Shown here one piece after another: positions 17,093-25,215 of a stretch of DNA of 64,000 nt; the stretch's first letter is position 1; the number at the start of each line of letters is the position of its first letter. Source of the stretch: Flavobacteriaceae bacterium PS02338. Its GTDB lineage: Bacteria; Bacteroidota; Bacteroidia; Sphingobacteriales; Sphingobacteriaceae. Both the position numbers and the translations under genes were made by a program. The stretch lies in NCBI GenBank assembly GCA_029959615.1, contig JASCOD010000001.1, forward strand, positions 558,001-622,000, in the 5' to 3' direction. The notes under the pieces were generated by a model. That model searched no databases, was not told the DNA's origin, and saw only the letters and a list, made by a program, of their open reading frames with translations.

Positions 17093-18520
17093 ATGAAGAA
17101 AATATTAATAGTTGACGATGAGATCAATATAGGGTTATTGCTTTCGAAATTTCTAACCAGAAACTCGTTTGATGTCACTAGCGCAACTAGCGGTAGTTCT
17201 GCAATGGAATATCTTGCTAAGGAACACTATGATTTAGTATTATGCGATTATCGTTTGGAAGATACAGACGGCAAGGAAATGCTAGTAAAAATCAAAGAAA
17301 ATTACCCTAAAACTGGAGTAATTATCATTACAGGCTATTCTGATATCAAATTAGCAGTAGAGCTCATCAAGTTGGGAGCCTACGACTATATTACCAAGCC
17401 TTTGTATCCAGATGAGATTCTAAATACAATTAACAAAGCTATCGAAACCCAAATTGCGTTAAACGAAAGTATGCCAGACGCCGAAAATTCGTTGGCTCCT
17501 GAAAAAACTAAAGCTACCAAGAACGCTTATGTTTTAACAGATGAGTTTGTAATTGGCCAAAGCAGTGCTTCAAAAGACCTAATGAAACAAATTTTATTGG
17601 TCTCTCCAACTGCCTACAGCGTAATTTTAATGGGAGATAGTGGTACAGGTAAAGAATCTGTAGCAAAAGCGATTCATTTGAATAGCCCAAGAAAAAACAA
17701 GCCTTTTGTAGCCATGGATTGCGGATCGCTGACCAAAGAATTAGCAGGCAGTGAATTTTTTGGACACGAAAAGGGCTCATTTACCGGCGCCCTGTATACT
17801 AAGATTGGCCATTTCGAAATGGCAAACGGTGGTACCTTATTTCTAGATGAAGTAGGCAATCTTTCCTACGATATCCAAGCTGCTTTATTAAGAACAGTAC
17901 AAGAACGCAAAATTAAACGTATTGGTAGCACTAAAGAAATTGATTTAGATGTAAGAATCATTGTTGCAACCAACGAAAACCTACAAGATGCTATTTCAAA
18001 AGGAAAATTCAGAGAGGATCTTTATCATCGCTTTAACGAGTTCTCTATTAACCTTCCTCCAATAAGCCAAAGAGGTAAAGATATTCTGGCTTTTGCGGAA
18101 ACGTTTTTAGAAATGGCTAATCAAGAACTGAATAAAAACGTCAAAGGTTTTTCTGAAGAGGTGATAGATTGTTTCTTAACCTATAACTGGCCTGGAAACG
18201 TTAGGGAACTAAAGAATGTGGTACGTAGAGCAACATTGCTAACAGAAACAGACGAAATACAATTAAAAGCACTTCCTTTAGAGATTTCTACTTATGCCAA
18301 GGCACCAATGCTAGGTAGTTTCTCTTCTGCTTCTACCGAAAATACCGAACGAGCAAAACCTAGAGATTTAAAAAATGCAGCTTTAGAAGCCGAATACGAA
18401 ACTATTTTAAAAGTATTGCGAGAAGTAAATTTCAACAAAACGAAAGCCGCTAAGATTTTAAATATTGACAGGAAGACACTCTATAATAAGATGAAAGCAA
18501 TTGACCTCGACAATAAATAA
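17093..18520 (+). CDS. Sigma-54-dependent response regulator (NtrC family)
   Basis: 475 residues. The receiver domain (about 1-120) carries the acidic pair DDE at 8-10, phospho-acceptor Asp52 (LCDYRLED) and the KP of ITKPLYP. The AAA+ domain (about 150-390) carries the P-loop GDSGTGKES, GSFTGA (the sigma-54 contact loop, with Ser for the usual first Ala) and GGTLFLDEVGNL. A Fis-type helix-turn-helix closes the protein (about 430-475, NFNKTKAAKILNIDRKTLYN). It activates sigma-54 promoters when phosphorylated. It is the first of four signalling genes; the next begins 3 bp later, so its cognate kinase is likely that product. Confidence 0.95.
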   Translation: MKKILIVDDEINIGLLLSKFLTRNSFDVTSATSGSSAMEYLAKEHYDLVLCDYRLEDTDGKEMLVKIKENYPKTGVIIITGYSDIKLAVELIKLGAYDYITKPLYPDEILNTINKAIETQIALNESMPDAENSLAPEKTKATKNAYVLTDEFVIGQSSASKDLMKQILLVSPTAYSVILMGDSGTGKESVAKAIHLNSPRKNKPFVAMDCGSLTKELAGSEFFGHEKGSFTGALYTKIGHFEMANGGTLFLDEVGNLSYDIQAALLRTVQERKIKRIGSTKEIDLDVRIIVATNENLQDAISKGKFREDLYHRFNEFSINLPPISQRGKDILAFAETFLEMANQELNKNVKGFSEEVIDCFLTYNWPGNVRELKNVVRRATLLTETDEIQLKALPLEISTYAKAPMLGSFSSASTENTERAKPRDLKNAALEAEYETILKVLREVNFNKTKAAKILNIDRKTLYNKMKAIDLDNK

Positions 18521-18523
18521 ACG

Positions 18524-20971
18524 GTGTTTAGTTTTTTCAAAAAATCTGGCTCTTCTCGGTTTAAAAACCGATACAATATTTCAAAGAGAATATTATGGAT
18601 AGTAATGCTGCTTTGTATAGCGCCTCTTCTATCCGTAATCTTGTCCATTGCTTTTGGAAACGCTTCTAAAGACGTACTTTTTTTTAATGTAAAACTCAGT
18701 TTCTATACTGGTATCTGGACTACATTTGGCATTGCAACCGCCCTATTTACGGGTGTGTTGGCAATGATCGATTATAATATCAGAAAGGAATTAACTATTA
18801 CCCTTTTTGGCATCACGCTTTTTATTTCCGCAATACTAGATGTCTACTATCTGCTCATTCTAAATGAAAATGCAGAAGGTTTAACCAATTTCTCCGGAAC
18901 ACTATACTTCATTTGGTGGGTAAACAGAATGTTTTACTCGCTAACGCTCCTAATTGGAACCTTCTTTTATCTTCGAATAAAGGCGAAAAATTTAAGAAGC
19001 CCAGAACAGAAACGAAACATCATATGGCGTACATCTATTGTGTGTATACTTGCAGGTATTGCTTGCGTAACGCTCATCTCTAAAACTGATGCTATTCTGC
19101 AACAGAAACTGGTGTTAGACCAAATGACACAAATAGACCTATTTTCGTTCCTACCCCTATTTTTTCTATTTATTTGGGCCGCTTTCTACTTGCCAAAATT
19201 TATACTCCGCTTTCACGGTATTTTTTCAAAACTGCTAATTTTAAGTATTGCTCCCTTATTTCTAGCACAATTGTTTATGGCATTAAGTACTACAGCTTTT
19301 GATACTTATTTTAATGCCGCACATTATTTGCGTTTCATCAGTTATCTAGTTCCTTTGACAGGCATCATCCTTAACTATGTAGAAACCGTAACAAACGAGC
19401 AACGTATTATTTCCAAACTAGACATTGAGGTAAAGGAAAAACAGGCCTTAACCGCTAATCTGATAGAAAGGGAGAGCTTACTAGCTAATGCAGAAAAAAT
19501 ATCGAAACTCGGGAGCTGGGAATTAGATATCAAAACCAACTCTTACAAATGGTCTGATGAACTTTATCGGATTTACGGATTTGAAGGCAATATTTTTCAA
19601 CCTACACATGCAATTGCAGAGAAGGTAATTGTTCCTGAGTATAGCCAAAAGCTAAATAAAGAACTGACCAATGCCGTAAAAAATAAAACATCATTTGCTG
19701 CAGAGTACCAAATTATACGACCAAGCGGTATAAAAAGATATGTCCTTAACCAAGGTTATTTTACCAGCAAGGAAAACAAACTAGTAGGCACCGTTCAAGA
19801 CATTACAGAGCTGAAAGAAGCTACACTAAAGTTAAGAAAAAACGAAACTTTATTAAGAGAGGGAGAGGCTGTTTCCCATAACGGCAGCTGGGAATGGCAC
19901 TCTAATAACGAGCATGTTTTCTGGTCTGATGAAATGTTCAATATCCATGGTTATCTACCACATTCAACTATTGTAACTATCAGTTCTTATTTCAATTTTG
20001 TCCATCCAGAAGATGTTAATGGGCTGAGGCAAACATTTGCAGAGGCTCGCAAAAATAAATCTTCCTTTAAAGCTCATTACCGTATTATCAGACCCAATGC
20101 AGAGGTAAGGCACATGTCTACCACCGCCAAATTTAAAGAGGATGAAGTGGGCGATGGCTACTCTTATTTAGGTAATACACAAGATGTAACTCAGTTAAAA
20201 GAAACCCAACGTAAACTCGAAGAAAAAATTAATGAGCTAAATGTTTCCAACAAAGACCTAGAACAATTCGCTTACGTTGCTTCGCACGACTTACAGGAAC
20301 CACTCAGAAAAATAAGGGCTTTTGGTGACAGGTTAAAAACAAGATTTACCGATCATATCAATGAAGAAGGCAGAGATTATATTGAACGCATGCAAAATGC
20401 TGCCGAACGTATGCAAACTCTTATTGATGATTTACTGGCTTTCTCTAAAGTTACCAGAGCAGCAAAAGAGTTTCTTCCGATAGACTTAAACCAATTATTT
20501 ACCAAAGTACTACATGATCTAGATTATACCATAGAAACTGCACATGCCAAGGTTTCTCTATCAGCAAACGGACAGGTAGACGGTATTGCCTCACAATTAG
20601 CTCAGGTTTTTCAAAATATCATCAGCAACTCACTAAAATTTATCAAACCAGAAACACAACCATTAATAGATATATCTTCTCAAACCTTAATGGGCAGCGA
20701 TATACCAGTAGCTGGTGTTTCACCACATTTGAAATACTGCGTAATAAAAATTACCGATAATGGTATTGGTTTTGACGAGGGTTACGCCGGAAAGATTTTT
20801 GATCTATTTCAGCGCTTACATTCTCGCACCGAGTACAAAGGAACGGGTATCGGATTAGCCATCTGTAAAAAAATTGTAGAAAACCATTCCGGTTTTATCT
20901 TCGCAAAAAGTAAAGAAGGCGAAGGCGCTTCGTTCTTTATCGTTTTACCTATTAAACCCAACGCTACTTAA
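18524..20971 (+). CDS. Membrane sensor histidine kinase with two PAS domains
   Basis: 815 residues, starting at a GTG 3 bp after the preceding stop; the first in-frame ATG would lie inside a membrane span. About eight hydrophobic spans occupy residues 26-290. PAS domains follow at about 310-435 and 440-560, both with the KLGSWE/HNGSWEW type start and an RRxDG-like turn. HisKA contains YVASHDLQEPLRK (His588). The HATPase has NIISNSLKF, DNGIGFD and GTGIGLAICKKI. All catalytic boxes are intact. Overlap by one base with the next receiver gene argues for a joint phosphorelay. Confidence 0.94.
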   Translation: MFSFFKKSGSSRFKNRYNISKRILWIVMLLCIAPLLSVILSIAFGNASKDVLFFNVKLSFYTGIWTTFGIATALFTGVLAMIDYNIRKELTITLFGITLFISAILDVYYLLILNENAEGLTNFSGTLYFIWWVNRMFYSLTLLIGTFFYLRIKAKNLRSPEQKRNIIWRTSIVCILAGIACVTLISKTDAILQQKLVLDQMTQIDLFSFLPLFFLFIWAAFYLPKFILRFHGIFSKLLILSIAPLFLAQLFMALSTTAFDTYFNAAHYLRFISYLVPLTGIILNYVETVTNEQRIISKLDIEVKEKQALTANLIERESLLANAEKISKLGSWELDIKTNSYKWSDELYRIYGFEGNIFQPTHAIAEKVIVPEYSQKLNKELTNAVKNKTSFAAEYQIIRPSGIKRYVLNQGYFTSKENKLVGTVQDITELKEATLKLRKNETLLREGEAVSHNGSWEWHSNNEHVFWSDEMFNIHGYLPHSTIVTISSYFNFVHPEDVNGLRQTFAEARKNKSSFKAHYRIIRPNAEVRHMSTTAKFKEDEVGDGYSYLGNTQDVTQLKETQRKLEEKINELNVSNKDLEQFAYVASHDLQEPLRKIRAFGDRLKTRFTDHINEEGRDYIERMQNAAERMQTLIDDLLAFSKVTRAAKEFLPIDLNQLFTKVLHDLDYTIETAHAKVSLSANGQVDGIASQLAQVFQNIISNSLKFIKPETQPLIDISSQTLMGSDIPVAGVSPHLKYCVIKITDNGIGFDEGYAGKIFDLFQRLHSRTEYKGTGIGLAICKKIVENHSGFIFAKSKEGEGASFFIVLPIKPNAT

Positions 20972-21381
20972 TGACAACTATGCTTCATCCACTTATTTTA
21001 ATTGCAGAAGACGACCCTGATGATGCTTTGATGCTCAAAGACGCTTTTTCTGAAATCAACCAAACCTCGGTAACCTTTTTAAACAACGGAAAATTATTGA
21101 TAGAACATATACAAAAATTATTATTGGCAGATGAATTGCCTAATCTAATCGTTATAGACTTAAATATGCCTGTATTAGATGGCAGAGGAGTGATCAAAGA
21201 GATAAGGAAAAGTCCAAAAACACAGCATATTCCCTTGGTAGTATTATCAACCACCAAGAATAAGGAAGATATTGAATCGGTAATTGCGCTAGGTGCAAAT
21301 GAATTTTATACAAAACCTGCGTCTTTTAACGATTTGGTACATATTACGAACACCATTGCCAGCAAATTTCTAAATACCTAA
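20971..21381 (+). CDS. Single-domain response regulator (Rcp/CheY-like)
   Basis: 136 residues, one receiver domain only: LIAEDDPDD acidic pocket, VIDLNMPVLDG with the phospho-acceptor Asp, LSTTKNKED, and FYTKPASF with the conserved Lys-Pro. There is no output domain. Its ATG overlaps the kinase stop (TAATG), so translation is coupled. Such regulators often act as intermediate phosphate carriers or sinks. Here it sits between an intact kinase and an atypical REC-PAS-kinase protein. Confidence 0.93.
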   Translation: MTTMLHPLILIAEDDPDDALMLKDAFSEINQTSVTFLNNGKLLIEHIQKLLLADELPNLIVIDLNMPVLDGRGVIKEIRKSPKTQHIPLVVLSTTKNKEDIESVIALGANEFYTKPASFNDLVHITNTIASKFLNT

Positions 21382-21389
21382 TGTAGAAT

Positions 21390-22832
21390 ATGAATAAAGT
21401 AAAGGTTTTATTAATTGATGATGACGAAGATGATTACATCATTACTAAAGACGTTTTTAATCGAATTAGAAACGCCGACAGATATGAGCTCACTTGGATA
21501 GACACCTTTGAAAAGGGGATTAATGCCGTACTCAAGCGTCAGCACGACATCTATTTAGTAGACTATAGACTTGGTAAGCATACCGGTGTTGATCTATTGA
21601 ATGAAGCCGTATTGTCTGGTATTAAAGAACCGATCATTATCCTAACTGGAAAAGGAGACTATAAAATAGACGAAGAGGCGATGAATTTAGGCGCCGCCGA
21701 CTACCTCATTAAAGATAAAATAGAGCCAGACACTTTAGACCGCAGTCTTCGCTATGCCCTTAAACAGAGCGAGACATTGAAGGCACTAAAAGAAAGCGAG
21801 AACAAGTTCAAGATCATTTTCGATAAAGCAAAAGAGCCAATTCTAATTTCTGATTATACAGGTAAAATACACGATATTAATAAAGCTGGCCAACAATTTT
21901 TTGGTTATCATCTCAAAGAAATGCTAGAAACAAATGATAGAAGTTTGTTTTATTTGCAAGAAGATCGTGAAAACTTTGTGCAAGAGTTAGAGACTAAGGG
22001 AGCAGTAAGCGATTTTGAATGTCAAATGGTTTCGAGCAAGGGACAGGTTTATTTTTGCAGCCTTTCTTCTTTCTTACAAATAGATACGCAAAACATGGTG
22101 GAGGTATATCATACAATCATACATGATCTTACACAGCGAAAACATCAGGAAACCAAATTTATACACGAAAGTAAATTTTCCATCTCTGAACATATTGCCA
22201 AAGGTTTTGCCGAAGAAATCAGAAACCCATTGTCTACTATCAACTTGGTTTTATATGATCTCACCACAGACGAAACCTTAGTTTACAATGAAACTTTGCA
22301 AAACAACTTAGAAGTTATTAAAGCAAATGTTGATGATATTAACCAACTTACCAAAAACTTTATTGCAAGCACGGAAAACAAGCCAATTTCTACCCAAAAA
22401 GTAGGTATCAATCAGTTAATAGACGAAGCGCTAGCTGAAATCAATGACCTCGTATTAGGTCATCGCATTGTATTAGAAAAACATTTGCTGCCTACGGAAC
22501 TTTATCTTTCTATAGATAGAAAACAAGTAAAAAAAGCTTTGGTGAATATTCTAAATAATGCATTAGAGAGCATGGAGACTTACCCAAAAGTACTGAACAT
22601 TAGCACCATGAACGATAGTGGTTTTTACTCTATCTTAATTGAAGATAATGGCAAAGGAATTAGTAAAGAACTAGAACATCAAATATTTGAACCTTTCTTC
22701 TCTACTAAAAAAGATGCGGAAGGCTTAGGACTTACAGAAGCCGAAAGAACGCTATTGGCTCATAATGGAACCATAGTGTTTAAGCCCCAAGAAAATGGGA
22801 GTTTATTTGTAGTTCAATTACCCATAAACTAG
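21390..22832 (+). CDS. REC-PAS-histidine-kinase-like protein lacking the phospho-acceptor His
   Basis: 480 residues. An N-terminal receiver (about 1-120, LIDDDEDD and LVDYRLGKHTG) is followed by a PAS domain (about 140-255), a dimerisation helix and an ATPase domain (about 375-480, with NILNNALESM, DNGKGIS and FEPFFSTKK). In the dimerisation helix, where kinases of this type read AHEIRNPL, this protein reads AEEIRNPL: Glu275 (codon 22212-22214) replaces the His. The ATP-binding boxes look intact. It therefore probably cannot autophosphorylate in the usual way and may act as a phosphatase, a scaffold or a receiver-controlled partner of the kinase upstream. It begins 8 bp after the single-domain regulator. 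Confidence 0.9.
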   Translation: MNKVKVLLIDDDEDDYIITKDVFNRIRNADRYELTWIDTFEKGINAVLKRQHDIYLVDYRLGKHTGVDLLNEAVLSGIKEPIIILTGKGDYKIDEEAMNLGAADYLIKDKIEPDTLDRSLRYALKQSETLKALKESENKFKIIFDKAKEPILISDYTGKIHDINKAGQQFFGYHLKEMLETNDRSLFYLQEDRENFVQELETKGAVSDFECQMVSSKGQVYFCSLSSFLQIDTQNMVEVYHTIIHDLTQRKHQETKFIHESKFSISEHIAKGFAEEIRNPLSTINLVLYDLTTDETLVYNETLQNNLEVIKANVDDINQLTKNFIASTENKPISTQKVGINQLIDEALAEINDLVLGHRIVLEKHLLPTELYLSIDRKQVKKALVNILNNALESMETYPKVLNISTMNDSGFYSILIEDNGKGISKELEHQIFEPFFSTKKDAEGLGLTEAERTLLAHNGTIVFKPQENGSLFVVQLPIN

Positions 22833-22854
22833 TCCTATAAAACTAAGAGCTGAA

Positions 22855-22907
22855 CCTCTAGCAAATTGGAACAATATTTGATTTTGATTTGCCAGAGGCT
22901 TTTTTTT
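22855..22907 (+). terminator. Terminator of the four-gene signalling operon
   Basis: CCTCT-A-GCAAAT (22855-22866) pairs with ATTTGC-C-AGAGG (22887-22898), with one internal A/C mismatch. A run of eight T follows. It is placed just after the REC-PAS-kinase gene, supporting that the operon ends here. Confidence 0.75.
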
Positions 22908-23043
22908 CTCTTATATTGGGATAGTCTTCTAAGGAGGAAACATAGCTCTAGTAAAAAGCAAATACTTAAAACAATTTGTGTTTGTAAGTAGTTTAATTAC
23001 TATAGTTTAAGCAATTTTTCATTTTTAACATAAAACTATAAAC

Positions 23044-23310
23044 ATGAACGATAATTCAAAAGTAGTAGTAGCCCTATTGGCTGGCTTAGCTGCAGGAGCG
23101 GCATTAGGAATACTTTTTGCACCAGATAAGGGTGTTGATACCCGTGATAAACTAGGTCAATCTTTAAAAGATTTTGGAGACTCAATTAAAGAAAGAGCAG
23201 CAGACGAAATCAATAACCTAGGTAGCCTAAAAGATAAAGTTGTAAATTCTATTAAGGGAAAGCTTCGTGATGTTGAGCAAGAATACTCAGACGAAGTAGA
23301 ACATGTATAA
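23044..23310 (+). CDS. YtxH domain-containing protein
   Basis: 88 residues. One N-terminal Ala/Gly-rich hydrophobic segment (residues about 7-27, ending LGILFAPDKG) is typical of YtxH proteins, followed by a charged amphipathic helix region (KLGQSLKDFGDSIKERAADE). It is likely an inner-membrane-anchored small stress protein. Members are often induced by general or envelope stress, but the biochemical role is unknown. First of a three-gene cluster with a holin-like protein and a partner. Confidence 0.87.
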   Translation: MNDNSKVVVALLAGLAAGAALGILFAPDKGVDTRDKLGQSLKDFGDSIKERAADEINNLGSLKDKVVNSIKGKLRDVEQEYSDEVEHV

Positions 23311-23329
23311 GAATCTCTAATAAACGGTA

Positions 23330-23701
23330 ATGGAAGAAAAAAAAGAAAAAAATATTGAAGAACTGGTTGCCGATGCAAAAAGTTATGTAGATACTCGCTT
23401 AGATTATCTACACCTAAAGTCGGTGGAGAAAGGTTCTAAATTATTTGCAGACCTAATTACCAATACGGTAGTTGTGGTTTGTTTCCTGCTAGCCTTCTTA
23501 CTTGGCACAATTACACTAGCCCTATATTTATCTGAAGTATTTGGCAGTTTTGTAGCGGGTTTTGGATGCGTGGCAGGTATTTATTTATTTTTATCCATTA
23601 TCGTTTTCCTTACCAAGGACAACTTCATCGAGAAGATATTAGTGAATATGTTTATCAGGAAATATTTCAATAAAATAGTAGACAAAGACGATGAGGCATA
23701 G
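23330..23701 (+). CDS. Phage-holin-like superfamily membrane protein (YqjE-like)
   Basis: 123 residues. A charged N-terminal half (about 1-35, EELVADAKSYVDTRLDYL) is followed by two strong membrane spans (about 45-70 and 75-100) and a short basic tail. The architecture matches the phage_holin_3_6/YqjE family, despite the name usually chromosomal and not lytic. It lies 19 bp after the YtxH gene and overlaps the next gene by 11 bp, so the three are probably translated together as an envelope-stress module. Confidence 0.82.
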   Translation: MEEKKEKNIEELVADAKSYVDTRLDYLHLKSVEKGSKLFADLITNTVVVVCFLLAFLLGTITLALYLSEVFGSFVAGFGCVAGIYLFLSIIVFLTKDNFIEKILVNMFIRKYFNKIVDKDDEA

Positions 23702-24125
23702 AGACATTAAATCTTTGGCAGAATTAAATCTTGAAATCAGCCGACTTAAAAACGAATACGAGATCAAGGAAGTTCAGCTTAAAGCGGATACAAAAAGTTA
23801 TATCAAACAGTTTTCGCCACTTAACTTAATTAAGGATTTTCTTAATCCGCAGAGCTTATTTAAGTTGGATGAAAAAACCAACTTGAGTGGAAGCATCATG
23901 TCTATGATCCTACCGTTGCTTTTAAACAAAACAGTATTTAGAGGTTCTGGTTTTCTAACTAAAGGCTTAGCTGCATTGGTGTCTGGCAAAATTGGCAAAT
24001 CATTAGATGCAGAAAGTTTAACTGGTATATTTAATAGTGTAAAATCAATTTTTACGTCTAAGAAAAAGAAAGCAGAAACAAGTTTCGTAGATTATGGTAT
24101 TCCACCAGATAGCGAAACTTACTAA
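23691..24125 (+). CDS. Hypothetical protein of the YtxH/holin cluster
   Basis: 144 residues with no signal peptide. A charged coiled-coil-like N-terminus (about 1-40) precedes a weakly hydrophobic middle (SIMSMILPLLLNK, GFLTKGLAALVSGKIG) that may sit on or in the membrane. It ends in a Lys-rich stretch. It overlaps the holin-like gene by 11 bp, so translation is likely coupled. I do not recognise the family. Context says it works with the two preceding envelope proteins. Confidence 0.78.
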   Translation: MRHRDIKSLAELNLEISRLKNEYEIKEVQLKADTKSYIKQFSPLNLIKDFLNPQSLFKLDEKTNLSGSIMSMILPLLLNKTVFRGSGFLTKGLAALVSGKIGKSLDAESLTGIFNSVKSIFTSKKKKAETSFVDYGIPPDSETY

Positions 24126-24180
24126 GTCCTTCGATAATCTTCCTCAAATAAGGAAATATTAAGATGCTCTATGATTTAAA

Positions 24181-24894
24181 TCAGCTTCCTTTATAAATTA
24201 AAAATACCGTAGGCTTCTTATGTAAGTCTACTTTTTCTTTTCGCCATAAACTGATTGGCAAAGTTTTAATAAACTCATCTTCAGCGTTAATATTACAAGC
24301 TACACAAAGCTGTGTATTTGGTTGGCAATTCTTTAAAATATCCTCTAACAAGTGGTTGTTCCTAAAAGGAGTTTCCATAAAAAGTTGTGTTTGTCTATAT
24401 CGTTGAGATAATTGCTCTAAATCTTTAATTCGCTTTGCCCTATCTCCTTTATCAATTGGCAAATAGCCGGTAAAGGCGTAGCTCTGTCCACTAAAACCCG
24501 AAGCCATTAACGCTTGCAACATTGCATTTGGTCCAACTAACGGCACTACCTTAATATTTCTACGATGTGCTTCAGCAACAACATCAGCTCCCGGATCGGC
24601 TACTCCCGGACAACCTGCTTCGCTCATTAAGCCTACATCTATGCCTTCATTCAGTTCTTTGAAAAAAGGAGCTAATGAACTTCCTCTTTTATGTTTTCCA
24701 TAATCATGTATTAGCAGTTCACTCTGTGGGATCTTTAAGCCTGCCTCCTTTAAAAATTTACGAGCCGTTTTTTCATTCTCTACAATATAAGTTTTGATAC
24801 TATTAATGGTATCAACCAAAAACGGAGTGAAAGATTTTTGTGCTGCATTATCTGCCAACGGAACAGGAATCAAAAAAAGTGTACCTTTTTTCAT
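24181..24894 (-). CDS. SAM-dependent methyltransferase, tetrapyrrole methylase fold (RsmI-like)
   Basis: 237 residues. The start (GTLFLIPVPLADN) resembles RsmI, and the SAM/substrate region shows LMSEAGCPGVADPGADVV and VVPLVGPNAMLQALMASG, as in the tetrapyrrole methylase family. RsmI methylates C1402 of 16S rRNA. Bacteroidota often encode this shorter relative besides a true RsmI, so the exact target is uncertain. It converges with the YtxH cluster and is divergent from the DUF6600 gene. Confidence 0.87.
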   Translation of the reverse strand: MKKGTLFLIPVPLADNAAQKSFTPFLVDTINSIKTYIVENEKTARKFLKEAGLKIPQSELLIHDYGKHKRGSSLAPFFKELNEGIDVGLMSEAGCPGVADPGADVVAEAHRRNIKVVPLVGPNAMLQALMASGFSGQSYAFTGYLPIDKGDRAKRIKDLEQLSQRYRQTQLFMETPFRNNHLLEDILKNCQPNTQLCVACNINAEDEFIKTLPISLWRKEKVDLHKKPTVFLIYKGS

Positions 24895-24947
24895 CTATAA
24901 TTAAATTAACTGTATTTATGGCAAATCAATCTTGACGACCTCATGCA

Positions 24948-24981
24948 CAAAATTAAAATTTAAAAAAACAATAAAGCGCAA
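24948..24981 (-). promoter_or_regulatory. Candidate promoter of the RsmI-like gene
   Basis: Read on the minus strand, TTG (24981-24979), 23 nt, then TAATTTTG (24955-24948) fits the TTG/TAnnTTTG pattern. The start codon is 53 nt downstream. A second minus-strand TAAATTTG (25019-25012) lies further up. Confidence 0.35.
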
Positions 24982-25068
24982 CAAACTGTTTTGTTTGATT
25001 GGCAACTGTATCAAATTTAGTTCTGTTAAACTCAACAAATGACATAATTTTAATACAGAAATCAGCAC

Positions 25069-25145
25069 TTAAAGAGCGAAACATACGTTAATTCTTATAA
25101 ACAAGCAACTTTCTTGTTGCTTTTAGTCCTTTTAACGCTCTTTAA
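25069..25145 (+). other. Nested inverted-repeat leader upstream of the DUF6600 gene
   Basis: In the 321-bp gene-free gap 24895-25215, TTAAAGAGCG (25069-25078) is the exact reverse complement of CGCTCTTTAA (25136-25145). Inside it AAGCAAC (25103-25109) pairs with GTTGCTT (25116-25122), and CGTTAA (25086-25091) can pair with TTAACG (25132-25137) as an alternative. It lies 71 nt before the ATG at 25216 and could be a folded 5' leader, a small RNA or an attenuator-like element. The rest of the gap shows only AT-rich sequence and minus-strand promoter boxes. Confidence 0.45.
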
Positions 25146-25215
25146 CACAGTTTGGATTTTAAATTGATATAAGCTTGGTGTTAGGTTAATTATAAATATT
25201 TAAAACACACAGGAC

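Noticed and set aside
23330..23701. Holin-like protein as evidence of prophage
   Set aside because: The YqjE/holin_3_6 type is chromosomal in many bacteria; no other phage gene, integrase or attachment site lies nearby.
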